From contig JABAKD010000015.1 in assembly GCA_012845835.1 (NCBI GenBank), positions 10,912,845 to 10,976,844 of the forward strand: a stretch of DNA of 64,000 nucleotides. The letters run 5' to 3'. The notes beneath the pieces were generated by a model that was not told the origin of the DNA, did no database searches, and saw only the letters and a list, made by a program, of their open reading frames with translations. Both the position numbers and the translations under genes were made by a program. Shown here piece after piece: positions 10,712-23,410 of the stretch. Origin of the DNA: Undaria pinnatifida (taxonomy: Eukaryota > Sar > Phaeophyceae > Laminariales > Alariaceae). How positions within the stretch are numbered: the stretch's first letter is position 1; each line of letters opens with the position of its first letter.

Positions 10712-11440
10712 TGACGGGTGCTACGATAGGGGTATTAAGGTGTACCTTTTTTTGGTGATTTTTTTTTCTGAATGGCGGGCCTCCTTAACCCAAAATCGTC
10801 GGAAATTGGCCAATGCTACGATATGGGCGGTGTGTCCCTTTTTAAGGGCCTATTTTTGCAGTGGCCCGGAGTCACTCGCGCGAGTGACAATTCCCCCTGT
10901 TCCTTTGCGTTCGTTAAGCTTGTATGTGTGTGTGTGTTTTTTCCTTCTAATTTCGCGGCGTGAATCCGCAATGCCTCACTGTAATCAGTCACGCTGCGCC
11001 AAGCATATCGCGTAAAGTCGTTTCGTCAGTGATGTACAGAGTCACCCCATAGTGAAAAACGGGGGTACCCTCCTACAGTAGCAGCCATTTTTTTGCGTGT
11101 TTTTTCTCGTCGTGTACCTCGGCCATGGGACTTTTCATCAGGTAGCATTTGTTTTTTTCTTACTCCAAACCAGTTTGTGGGAGAGGTCTTAAGCTCCCAA
11201 AAATGAGGAACCTCTCAGAAAAAAAAATGGTGCGCCTCTATCGTTGCATGCGTTCCCTCTCGCAGCACGCCTCCAGCTACAGTAGTAGCCATTTTTTTTT
11301 CACCAAATCAGTTTTTGGGAGAGGTCTTAAGCTCCCAAAAATGAGGAAACCCCCCCCAAAAAGAATTGGTGCACCTCTATCGATGCATGCGTCCCCTCTC
11401 GCAGCACGCCTCCAGCTGTAGAGGAGCCACTGCTGTATCA
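10712..11440 (+). mobile_element. MITE family A fragments, partly in tandem
   Basis: Left-end sequence (GGGTGCTACGATAGGGGTAT, then TTAACCCAAAATCGTCGGAA) occurs at 10717-10810. Two tandem right-end units of about 130 bp occur at about 11155-11285 and 11300-11420. Each has GGGAGAGGTCTTAAGCTCCC, AAAAATGAGGAA and a copy of GGTGCACCTCTATCG, then CTCTCGCAGCACGCCTCCAG. The last motif is shared by the two units only, so they duplicated locally. Confidence 0.6.
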
Positions 11441-12280
11441 CAGTCGTTGTGTTTTGCTTGGTCGCTATGTGTGGGTCCCAAGAAAGGGTTTGACGCAAAA
11501 AAACGTGTTGCAGTCTTGACGCGTGCTACCATAGAGGTACGTAGCACTTTTGATTTTTGGCAAAAAAATACATTCGTCTGAAATGATACGGGGGCTCCTA
11601 ACGCCCCCAAAAAATCGTCCAAATATCATTCTTGTGTTTATTAATACGAATATTTTGTTAATGCCTAGGCCCATGGGTTTGGTCACAATCGGGTCGCAAC
11701 TATCAGTTTACCCCCCCCCAAAAAATCTTGGGGTGAGGGATGGAAATCCTCAAGTCACCACCCTCAGAAGGAAAATGGTGCACGGACGCGTGCTACGCGT
11801 TCTTGCTATTACGGAGATCCATTGTTAACAGGATGAAATTTCACAAAGAAAAAGGGAAGCATCGCCACTTTATAGACGAGCTCTCCTGCGCTACATACAA
11901 CTGCGTTCGATCGAGGCTCTGCATACTTGGCAAGACCGACCAGCCAACGCAATAAAGTGCGGCCAAGCGTTTTTTACACAAAGCCGGGTGCTTGTTTGCC
12001 CCCTTTTGTTGTTTGATAACTCATCCTGCTAACAATGGGTATCCGTGATACCACTTTTTGGCTGCACTTGTCCCTTTTTTCAGATTGGCGAGGGCTCACC
12101 TTAACCCAGAATCTCCCGATTTTCAACACGTTTTCGAGTCAGCTTTCGCTGTACGTATGCCTTTGGCAATGGGATTACTCATCCTGTGGCGCTTTTACCT
12201 TCTGCCAAATCGGTTGCTGGTAGAGGTATGGAGCTCCTGAAGCGACGAGCCCCGGGAAAAGAAAAAAAAAAAGAACGACG
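11441..12280. other. More MITE A debris; no gene seen
   Basis: A left-end-like piece sits at 11518-11610 (GACGCGTGCTACCATAGAGG then GGGGGCTCCTAACGCCCC). The remainder has open frames up to 92 codons lacking splice or motif support. Confidence 0.4.
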
Positions 12281-12561
12281 CGCGCTACGATAGAGGCGCA
12301 CCACGTTTTTTTTTCTAATACTACCCCTCACTTTAGGAGGAGGTTAAGACATGTCCTTGCTCCCAAAAGCTGATTCGGAGAAAAAGCCAGAACTGCTGCT
12401 ACCGGATGAAATATACCATGACCTAGGTGCACAGCAACACGAGCAGCATCGCGAAAAATGGCGTATTTTTTTTTTATTTTCCGACGATTTGGGTTAATTA
12501 GCGCTCCGTCACTGAGAAAAATGTCAACACGAAAACTTCTTTGCCTCTGTCCTAGCACGCG
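12281..12561 (-). mobile_element. MITE family A, complete copy 2
   Basis: The left end CGCGCTACGATAGAGGCGCA pairs with the right end, which reads CGCGTGCTAGGACAGAGGCA on the opposite strand. The internal CTGATTYGGAGAAAAA, CCGGATGAAA and CCTAGGTGCAC landmarks match the copy at 29122-29405. Confidence 0.6.
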
Positions 12562-12708
12562 TCAGACGGCGCACCTCTTCCGCAGCATGCGTCACGCACG
12601 TCCTACCGTATCGTGTGCCTGTTCGCTATGGTGTGCCCGGTACGGCACTTTACTGCCGTGACAAAATCTCTGCCCCCCCTGTTGTGTGGCGTTGTTTGTG
12701 TCTGCTAG

Positions 12709-12777
12709 GAAAACCGTGTGGACTACGTGGAAAAATGCAACCGAAAGCTCGTGGACAAGATGATGATGATCATGCAG
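12709..12777 (+). CDS. Exon with first CFAP97 helix
   Basis: The acceptor is TGTTTGTGTCTGCTAG|GAA. 23 codons spell a charged helix (ENRVDYVEKCNRKLVDK followed by a methionine run). It must end at CAG|GCATGT to keep phase with 13796, which implies a GC-AG intron. In CFAP97-type proteins a similar Glu/Asn helix precedes the SLN motif by about 20 residues, as here. Confidence 0.5.
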
Positions 12778-15700
12778 GCATGTATTTCCCGCCGAAGCGT
12801 TTGCTGTTTCAATGCAGCCGATAAGGGAAATTGGCGAGGGGGGTGTGTGATGGAGCTGAAGCGGGGGTGGTGGGGGTGGGGTGTGGTAGCGTTGGCTGGG
12901 GTGGAAGCGGGGGTGGTGGGGGTGGGGTGTGGTAGCGTTGGCTGGGGTGGGGTGGGGTGGGGTGGGGTGGGGTGGGGTGGGGTGGGGTGGGGTGGGGTGG
13001 GGTGGGGTGGGGTGGGGTGGGGTGGGTCGGGGTGGGGTGGGTGGGGTGGGGTGGGGTGGGGTGGGGTGGGGTGGGGTGGGGTGGGGTGGGGTGGGGTGGG
13101 GTGGGGTGGGTGGGTGGGGTGGGGTGGGGTGGGTGGGGTGGGGTGGGGTGGGGTGGGGTGGGGTGGGGTGGGGTGGGTGGGGTGGGGTGGGTGGGGTGGG
13201 GTGGGGTGGGGTGGGGTGGGGTGGGGTGGGGTGGGGTGGGGTGGGGTGGGGTGGGGTGGGGTGGGGTGGGGTGGGGTGGGGTGGGGTGGGTGGGGTGGGG
13301 TGGGGTGGGGTGGGGTGGGGTGGGGTGGGGTGGGGTGGGGTGGGTGGGGTGGGGTGGGGTGGGGTGGGGGGTGGGGGGGTGGGGTGGGGTGGGGTGGGGT
13401 GGGGTGGGGTGGGGTGGGGTGGGGTGGGGTGGGGGTGGGGTGGGGTGGGGTGGGGTGGGGTGGGTGGGGTGGGGTGGGGTGGGGTGGGGTGGGGTGGGGT
13501 GGGGTGGGGTAGGGTGGGGTGGGGTGGGTGGCGGGGGGGCTCCTCGCATGGTCCTCGGTAATTACGTCCATCATCGCGCGGAAATCCCTTTTACCCTCTA
13601 GAAAATCTCCAGCTGATTGCACCTTTGACTGCGGTTATCGCCCTTAGTGGGTATCGCGTCCGTCGAACTAGCAAATTCGCCAAGCGCATTTTCTCGCGCT
13701 CGCAACTGGGGGCTGCATGTGCTCCCACTATCTAGGTGATCTAGGTCGTAAATTTGTCCCCATGTGTAAAACTGTGCCGATTTTTTCCCCTGCAGGGGCT
13801 CTGCGGAAACATGCTGTCAGGAGGGACCTCTGTGTGCTCTAACCCGCGTAGCCTTAACCACGGAAGACGAAGGCGCGAGATGCTGCGCATCGATCAGGAC
13901 AACCTAGCGATGATGCACCGCCTTGAGAGCACCTCCTCGGTCTACAGCCAGTACCTTCTCAAGCCGAAGCACTTTCAAGACCCGCGTCTGGGGCTCTATC
14001 CACGGTGAGTGACTGTTCAATGACACCTGAGTAGCCAGGGCTGTTCACAGGTCATGAATCGACGGGTCGGGCCAGGAGGCATCTAAAATACCATCGGTCG
14101 GGTCGGGTCGGGTCGGGTCGGGTCGGGTCGGGTCGGGTCGGGTCGGGTCGGGTCGGGTCGGGTCGGGTCGGGTCGGGTCGGGTCGGGTCGGGTCGGGTCG
14201 GGTCGGGTCGGGTCGGGTCGGGTCGGGTCGGGTCGGGTCGGGTCGGGTCGGGTCGGATCGGGTCGGGTCGGGTCGGATCGGGTCGAGTCGGTCGGGTCGG
14301 GTCGGGTCGGGTCGGGTCGGGTCGGGTCGGGTCGGGTCGGGTCGGGTCGGGTCGGGTCGGGTCGGGTCGGGTCGGGTCGGGTCGGGTCGGGTCGGGTCGG
14401 GTCGGGTCGGGTCGGGTCGGGTCGGGTCGGGTCGGGTCGGGTCGGGTCGGGTCGGGTCGGGTCGGGTCGGGTCGGGTCGGGTCGGGTCGGGTCGGGTCGG
14501 GTCGGGTCGGGTCGGGTCGGGTCGGGTCGGGTCGGGTCGGGTCGGGTCGGGTCGGGTCGGGTCGGGTCGGGTCGGGTCGGGTCGGGTCGGGTCGGGTCGG
14601 TCGGGTCGGGTCGGGTCGGGTCGGGTCGGGTCGGGTCGGGTCGGGTCGGGTCGGGTCGGGTCGGGTCGGGTCGGGTCGGGTCGGGTCGGGTCGGGTCGGG
14701 TCGGGTCGGGTCGGGTCGGGTCGGGTCGGGTCGGGTCGGGTCGGGTCGGTCGGGTCGGGTCGGGTCGGGTCGGGTCGGGTCGGGTCGGGTCGGGTCGGGT
14801 CGGGTCGGGTCGGGTCGGGTCGGGTCGGGTCGGGTCGGGTCGGGTCGGGTCGGGTCGGGTCGGGTCGGGTCGGGTCGGGTCGGGTCGGGTCGGGTCGGGT
14901 CGGGTCGGTCGGGTCGGGTCGGGTCGGGTCGGGTCGGGTCGGGTCGGGTCGGGTCGGGTCGGTCGGGTCGGGTCGGGTCGCGTCGGGTCCGATCGGGTCG
15001 GATCGGATCGGATCAAGAAGGTATCAGAAAATCACATGCGTTGGGCGGGGGCAGATCCAGGCTGGATTTCCTATTTCAGCACGGGTGCGTTCTACACTAG
15101 CTTCAGTGTATAAACTCCCGGATTATTTTTTTCTTGTGGAATATCAGCCTGGCTTTTTCATATGCCTTGTTTCTTAATGAGGGAGACGGTGCGTTCTTCA
15201 CTCGCTTCTCCAGAATATTTTATTTTTTCTGCAAATGCCTGCTTGGCTTTCTTATGACCTGGTTTCTTATTTGGGAGACGGCGCGTTCCACACATAAGTC
15301 AGTGTATCGGCTCCAGAGTTTCTTATCTTCCTACAAAAAGAAATCAGCTTGGCTTTTTGTTATCCTTGTTTCTTCTTATCATGGAGGACCATAGTAATCA
15401 GGACCCACGATAAGCCCAAAAACCTGTAGACTCTATCCCCTTGTTTTTTTCAACCGCATCTGGTCTTCATTTACCATCAGGCATGCTACCCCGACATATG
15501 CGTCAAAATTGATATTGCTGCCCGACGGTACGAGTTCGATACTATTATTTATTAGCACCTCGGACAGATCACAACATAGATCACCGACAGATCATATAGA
15601 TCATATACATCACCAACAGATCCTACGTATCACATAGATTACCGGCAGATCATATAGATCATATAGATCACCGACATATCATGTAGATCATATAGATCGC

Positions 15701-18700
15701 CGACAAAACCTATAAATCATACAGATCATCCACAGCAGATCCTATAGCTGCCGTTATGAGATGTTCTGCTGTAGGGGTTGCAGTTATTGGTTGAACTAAT
15801 AATGTACCCGACCGGTTGCGCTCCTCAAGCGTGGACCTGTCGGTTAGTGCCATACTTTTACCAGTATGTTCGTTTCAGGACTATCATCTAGCGCACATAA
15901 GTGCTGGTCGGGTTGCGCGAACGAATGCCTTCGAAGTCATGCTTCTTGATGTTGATGGATGATGGATGTTGATATTGAGCTAGCTCCTCATGCTAGGAGC
16001 TCAGAAAATTCTTAGAACCTTCTGTTGCACCCCTACGGTGGGATGACTCAGGATCTGTATACGTGTGGTACAGATCCAAGACAGGACGCACGTTCTAGAC
16101 CACGCAGATCGTACAGCTCCCAGCCGGCAACATGAGCTACAGACCGTAAAGATCTTCCCCGAAATATCTAGGTCAGATCATCAAGTGGGGGATCGGTGAG
16201 CTGTTCGACGGGTGGATTAGTAAAAAAAAATGTGCAAGACCAGCTGCCGACGTAGAGTCAACTAACTGAAGGTTGTAGATACCACCGATCGTCGCCAGCA
16301 GTGAGAACACCACCAGATCTCCGGCGGGGATACAAAATTTTGGCATTTTCTTTCTCTCAGCTAGCCCCCTTTCTACTTGAAACTACGTGTTTGCTCAGGT
16401 CTATCCAGAGCGCGAAATCGACGGGTCCCAAATCAAGAAGCAGCTCGTCGAAAAGGAAGCGGAAGCGGGCATGCAAAACGCAACCCACAACACCCGCCTC
16501 CACCTCTCGACCGGAGGGCAACAGCGACGCACTAGCCGGGGGGGCTAGTGTTACATCTGCTCTAACTGAGCCGTCAGCCATTGTTGCTCTTGGCAAGTAC
16601 CAGGATGGAGCCGTCGTGATGGATGCGTTGGAAGGGGGGTGGTCGTGGGCCGGCGGGGATGCTGGAGATAAGGTGAGGCAGGTGTGGGCAACCCATGCAT
16701 AGGCTTTCTGCTCTTTCCTCCCAAACGTTTGGTTTCTTTCGTGTTTTTTTTTCGTAAAGGAGTTTTTTTTTGTTTTAGATTTGTTTCAGTTACCTTCCGT
16801 GACAGGGGCGGGCAACCCATATGTAGGCGTCTATCCGTTCAGCTATTGTTCCCAAATTTTGTATTTCTTTAGTGTTTTTTGTTCGTCAAGGAACATGTTT
16901 TTTGTTTTACATTTTTTGTTTCGGTTTCCTTCCGAGACAGGCGCGGGCAACCCATGCGTAGGATTCTACCCATTCTGCTATTTTTCCTTAATTTTTTATT
17001 TGTTTGCCGGCAGTGTTTTCGTTTTTTAAGGAGCATTTTTCATTTTTAGTAGCGAAAAATGTGACCCAAAAATGTGAGCTACAGCTACCGTTCTTTCCCT
17101 TCAATTGTGTTCGTCTTGCTCGAAAAACAGCACACCATTTCTCTCTACTTTTTTATGAATCTTCAAAAACGTCCAATTGTGCGAGCGTCACTGTTAAAAA
17201 GATGGGTATACGCCTAGTCGTGTGCCTTGTATACGGGATGTTGCGAATCACGGTCTAATTGTTCTTCGTTGGTGAGTCCTGACTATCTATGACAAATAGA
17301 AGGTCGTCGACTATCAATAAGGTATACGCTATAATTATTCTGCTTGCCTTCCTGCAATGTACGTGTAGCACGAGTTTCAACGTTGATCACTCATAACATT
17401 CCCGGCAGCAGAAAGCCTCCGTATAAAATTGCCCAGGTAGTTGTTGCCCGTTTCTGCACCTTTGTTTCTGATTTCAATCGTTTTTTTTATTCGTCATGCA
17501 TCATGTGCTTGTCACAAAAGCGTACCAGGTAGAGTGAGCAACAGGTTGGCTCGCTTTCGTCACCGAAAAAGTGGACAGTCCTACGAAGACCATGAGACGT
17601 GCATCTGAACTGGTCCATTCTTTTGCAAAAGTATATCTTTCTTGATAAGACCACCAGCAACGCTCGCCCATTCTAATGGCTCGGGGGTCCAGAGAAACGA
17701 ACACCGTCAGATTGAAAAAGAGGCAGTGATAATGATACCCTTAATTGAATAGGTGTGCGAAATTAATCCATTTACACTATTTTCAAGACGTTAATTATTT
17801 TCCATGACCGAGGGAGACGATACACACCTATAAACGGCTCAAACAGCATAGGTATACCCAATTTTAGCTATTACCCATATATACATATATGGGCGGGGTG
17901 GTGAAAAATAGATTTGTTCATACGAGGCGGTAGATTTCTTTTTGTATTGATTCGTACTACGAAGTTCTAGACATTGACTAATGCAGTGAAAACGGCACCG
18001 ATTTCTGGACAAGTGGGCGAAATTAATCAATTTCACACTAATTTTAAGACCGCTAATTAATTTCTACATCCAAGAGAGACGGTATAGACGTCTATAAAAA
18101 TCTCACACAGCATGGCTATACCCATTTTTTGGCTATTTCCCATGTATACATATATTACCGGGGTGGTGGAAACTTGATTAAATCATGCTAGGCGGTAGAA
18201 ATTTGATTGATTCGTACTACCTTTTTTTTCTTTTTCTCATCCTCCGGCGGATGGGGAAAAATAAAGCTTTAGCTCACCACACTTCCACGTATCTTCATAC
18301 GCGTCGTGTGTCGATTTAACTCAGTTGCTTTCGCAGCCCAACGCTAGCTGGCGCACCCTTCGGATCCCATTCGTACTACCGTATGTGATATGACAGTGTT
18401 AGTGTTAGTTAGTGTGTAACATCCCCCCTGGGATGAAGTGCCGAGCCGGTTTCCTCCAAAACCAGCGCGGCACGAATAACAACGGCGGCGGCCTTGTGAA
18501 GATGTCGTCCAGATCTTCCCATAGACGTGCCGCTCGGCGTTTCAGACTCTGCCGGTCGTCGAGAAAATCGGCCTGAGGAACTAGTCCGAGGGAGTGTGTG
18601 TGCTATACACTGTCCTGTACGGTAGTTCTAGACATTGATTACTTCCCGTGTTCGAGGAAGATGATACCTATACTATGAATTCGATCTTGGATGCTAAACA

Positions 18701-21700
18701 TTTTACTGCCACACACTGCCGATTACTCATTGTTTTTTTTTTTTCGCTCACCCCGCCCATAACCTTCACGTTTCCTTTCCTCCTTCGCCCTCGCTGTTCG
18801 AGACCCAGATCCGGGGCCGCTAAGCAGGCTCTTCTCTCCCATCCCCTCTACGTTACGCGCCTCGTTTTTTTTATCGCGAGAATAATCCAGCATGTTCTTC
18901 CCCTCGTCGACTCGCGTAAATAGTTCGACCAAAGCATTCGCCCTTGTGTGTGTATTTTCATCTTCTTGCAGTCAGGGAGCGGGTCGCCTACTATTCGTGC
19001 AGACGGTGAACACGTGGGCGCCGCTCGCGGGGAATCTCGACGGCCCCGACCACCAGCCATCCCCCCCCGGACTGGGTGTTCTAGGTAAGCAACTTCGGCC
19101 GTCGCAGCTTGATATATATAGCAAGGTTGAATACGGGTCAGCGGTGAACTGTCATCCTGACTGGCAGTGGCGCTGGGGTTTGAATATCGGCTGGTGCATT
19201 TTAATTTGCACGGGATTGTTTTTGTTCTTCTTCCATCGACGAAAGAGCGAGAGTGCGAGTTGGCACTCCTCGATTGAACATCGACGAGCAGTAGGAATGC
19301 TGAGCCCCGTGCGCGATAGAAACAAAGGCGCGTGCCGTGGGGGAGAAGGAAATACACCTTTGGCCACGGGTTCAGGAGATAGATGAGGGTAGACCCACTT
19401 TCGAGTTGAGCGGGAGAGTAAACGCTACGATAAAACAACAAATTAACCTGCGTCGTCAATTGCACATTCGTCACCGACGAGGACTCTGGACGGAAACGTT
19501 TGTTTTCACCATGACAGAGTTATCAATTTAGTCGTCGACAAGCGTTTTCAAGCTTGCTGGTACTTGTAAGACAGGACCGCGGCAGGTTGGTATCGTCCTC
19601 CTTGAAGGTAGAAATTGCTATCAGTTGCCTACAATTATCAAGAGTATTAATGAGGTGGTTCTCTCTCTTAATAGTGTAGTTGTGGTGTGGAGGCCACACC
19701 GAGGTCGGTCGGTGCATCGGGTCAGTACACGGACACGCAGTCCGGGGGGCCTCTGGTGAACTTGAGCTTGTGCGTAAAGAGGCGGTGCTATCTAGGGCGG
19801 TATGCCCCCTTTAAGACCGCCTCGGGACAGGACTTAAGTGATCTTATCTCCTTGTTTGGTCTCATCTCCCTGTTTGGTTTTCCTGCAAAAATAATCCGAC
19901 ACTAATTCCAAGTAGTTTGTTCTAAAAGGGACACGCCCATTTTTGCCTGATCTTATCCCCCGCATAGTCTTCGACCGGATAGTCTTAAAAACGGGTGTGC
20001 ATACCACTGTATGTGCCTTATAGCCCGGCGTTCTCCATTGCTCACTTGCCGTGGTTTAGGCCGCTTTCCCCTGGTTTCCCCCGCCCCGCGCTCTCAATGA
20101 CAAACTTAGATTAGTTTCTCGAGGCGACTTTGTCTCACTGAAAGTGCCAGCATTAGTTAAAGCTCCGCCAGTTATAACATATATTTGGCAAAGTTGTGGA
20201 CAAAACTACAACCCCTACTGTGGCATGATCCACGCACTCGCCCCCAGCTTGTGCGCAGTCATAATTATCTGCCATCTGCCAATGTTGCCCGCTCCAACCC
20301 TCGCTCTCAATGGCGCCATAAATCGGTTCTCCTAGAACGACGTCATCTCTTAGAGAGTGCCAGCATTCGACGAAACCTCGCAGATGCTAAACCGGACAGC
20401 GGAGCGGTGTGGCAAACGTCAAACTTGTGACCAAAAAGTACCGTCCTTCCCTACTATAGCATGATCCATCCCGATAAAAAATATAGCCGTTTGTGACAGC
20501 CTTACCATCTGACATCACCGTTGTTGTCCGCCCCTGTCTCCAAATGGCATATTATATCAGTTCAGCTCGAGCAACGTCATCCTACACAAAGGTCCAGCGT
20601 TGGACAAGCCCAGCATGTGATAAACCGGGAAGTACAGTGTGTTAATTTAATATTCCAAGTTGTGGCCGTAAACGTACCGCACCCCCCTCGCGTAGCTACG
20701 ACCCGTCCCGTCACCCCCAGCCCGTGCGTGACAACTTTGTCTGACGCCCCCCTTGTCGCCCGCTCCTCGCTCTCAATGCCACCCCAATTCGCCTAGAGCG
20801 ACGTCATCTCACAGAAGAAAGCGCCGTAGTCGATAATCGATTCGTCGACCACAACGACGTTTTACCATAGTTGTCGCCAAAACCTCCCCACCCTACCGCC
20901 CGTGGGTTATGCCCCTCCAGCCTGTGCGTCGTCGGTTGTGTGATGTTCCCGTCATTACCGGCCCCTCGCTCTCGCCGGCACGTTAAATCAGTTCGTCTAG
21001 AACGTCCTAACCTCAAGGAAAGTGTCAACGACGGGTCAACCCCCGCACATGCCCAAACCGGGCAGCACCTTGCGGGAAAGGTCCATCTTGTGGCGAAAAA
21101 AAATACTCCCCTCCCCTACCGCAGCGTTCCCCCCCCTCCCGTCGTCATATTTACGTAACACTCCCTTTGCTGTCGGCCTTAGCCGTCCCTCTCGATGGCA
21201 CTTAAAAGTCAGTTCGCCTCGAACAACATCATCTCAGACAAAGGACCAGCGTTCGATAAGTCTCGCGGATGTTGATACGGGCAGCACAGCGCGGAAAAGG
21301 CCAAGCTTGTGGCCAATCGAAAGTACCACCCTCCCCTCCCTTAGCGTATCATTCCCCACCCCCTGTTCCCCGGGGCATTCGTCGTCATGTTTTATCTAAC
21401 ATTTTCGTGCTTGTCCGTTCTAGCCCTCGCTCTCAACGTCACATTAAACCCTTTTTTCTAGAACTACCTCATCTCACAGAAAGTGAGGGCGTTCGATTAA
21501 GTCAGCAGAGGCTAAGCTGGGCAGCACGGTCAGCGTGATCCAAAATGTGGACACCCAAAGTACCTTCCCTACCGAGGATGGCCATACCCACTCCTCAAGA
21601 ATATCGCAAGCGCCCTCCCGACTAAGTGCTCGCGCCTGAAACGTGCAAGGGAGCTGAAACCGACGTATGGTCTAAGCTTTTGCGTGAATCGTGCGTCCAC

Positions 21701-23375
21701 CTCGCACTATATTCGGTCTCCGCAAGCTGGCTTATGCTAGTAAACCCACCAATAGGACGTCGGTCGTTTTTTTCTTTGACATCATTCCCCTTGTTGCCCG
21801 CCCGAACCCTCGTTCTCCATGACGCTTTACAATCAGTTCGCCTAGGACGACGTCGTCCCGCAGAAAGTGCCAGCGTTCGACGAAGACGGCAGAGGCTAAA
21901 CCGGGCAGCACCGTTTTTCGTGCGGGAACCAAGCTCGGCAACGACTACGTTATGCTAACGGTCACGTGAGTCTTCCCTCGACGGGACTCATCACACGGTA
22001 GCGGTTGCAGTTGTTGGATTAACTAATTGTGTGTGACCGGTTGACCTCCTCAAGTGTGGGGCTATCCGTTACCACGATAATTTTACGAGTATACTTGTTT
22101 TAGGACTAGCGCATAGAAAATGTTGGTCGGGTTGCGCGAACGAATAACGCCATCGAAGTCGTGTTTCGGGTGAGGCATTAAGCTTCCTCGTGTTAGCAGC
22201 TCAGAAAATTCTTAGAATCTGCTGCTGCACCCCTGCCACGTAAGCTTAAACTCTCCGAGGGTACTATTAGCTCCCTTTTTCTGCTAGGAAAAATACGAAC
22301 ACTACTTGCACCTCCCAGTAGATTGCCGAGGAAAAGGTCGATCTAGGTTTGAAGGGGCTAAGACCAAGTGTGTCAGGAGACGGCACTTTCAGTCCTGGAG
22401 CGGTCTAGACGGCAATTTTCCAATAGCTTTGGTCTTGGTCGACGCCAAGCTACTAGGCTTTTAGTGAGGAATGACCGGTTTGACACCCTTGACCGATGGA
22501 CGCTTTCGCTTGACTGACCGTTTCCTGGCCTCTTTGACCGTGCGGGGTTATTGACCGATGGCAATATTCCGATAATTTGCCTTGACTGACGCTAAACTAC
22601 TAGCTTGTAGCGAGGAACGATCGGTCTGACACCCTTGACCGCTGGATGGTTTCCCTTGGCTGACCATCTTCTGATATCTTTGACCGTACGGGGTTATTGA
22701 CCAACGGCATTTTTCCAATAAATTACCTTGACTGCCGGAAAACTACTAGGGTTTTAGTGTGCAACGATCGGTTTGACACCCTTGACCGCTGGACGGTTTT
22801 CCTTGACCGACCGTCTCCTGACATATTTTTGACCGCACGGGGTTATTGATGGACGGCAATTTGCCAATAATTTCCTTGACTGGCGCCAAACTACTAGAAT
22901 TTAGTGAGGAACGATCGGTTTGACACCCTTGACCGCTTGACGTTTTTTTTCCCCCTTGACTAACCGTCTCCTGTTTTTGTTTTTTTGAGACACACGCTAC
23001 GGTAGAGGTGCACCCTTTTTTTCTTTTTTCCGAGGCTCACAACCACTTGGAGAGTTTTATACCTCACCCAAGAACTGATTTGGAGAAAAAAAAAAAAGTG
23101 CGGACCGATAAACAGTCCCATGGCCTAGATACACACTCGTTCGTTTTACGAGAGAGCAAGGGATTGTCGCAACGCAATTCATGTTTTTGAGGTACGAGCA
23201 GATGATTTGAAATGAGCTAACTGATTTTGTGTTTCTAGACAAAAACTCAAGCGGGATTGCAAACGTGCCGTAGCTGTGCGTATTTCCTCAGCTGAAGAAC
23301 TTCGAAAACTACAAGAAAACATTGGGCCCACTTCCCCCCCGTCATACCGTGATATGGCTCTTTGTCGTTTTCCTC

Positions 23376-23410
<35 letters not shown>

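Noticed and set aside
13031-13622. Very long open frames of Gly/Trp/Val or Pro/His/Thr
   Set aside because: They are translations of the (GGGGT)n array in every phase; no start, splice or domain evidence.
14045-15016. 323-codon minus-strand Arg/Pro/Asp/Thr frame
   Set aside because: Pure (GACCC)n translation, open in several phases at once because the pentamer has no stop.
20084-22980. CRISPR-like array
   Set aside because: Units are long and diverged throughout with no short constant repeat and unique spacer pattern; the context is an intron in a eukaryote.
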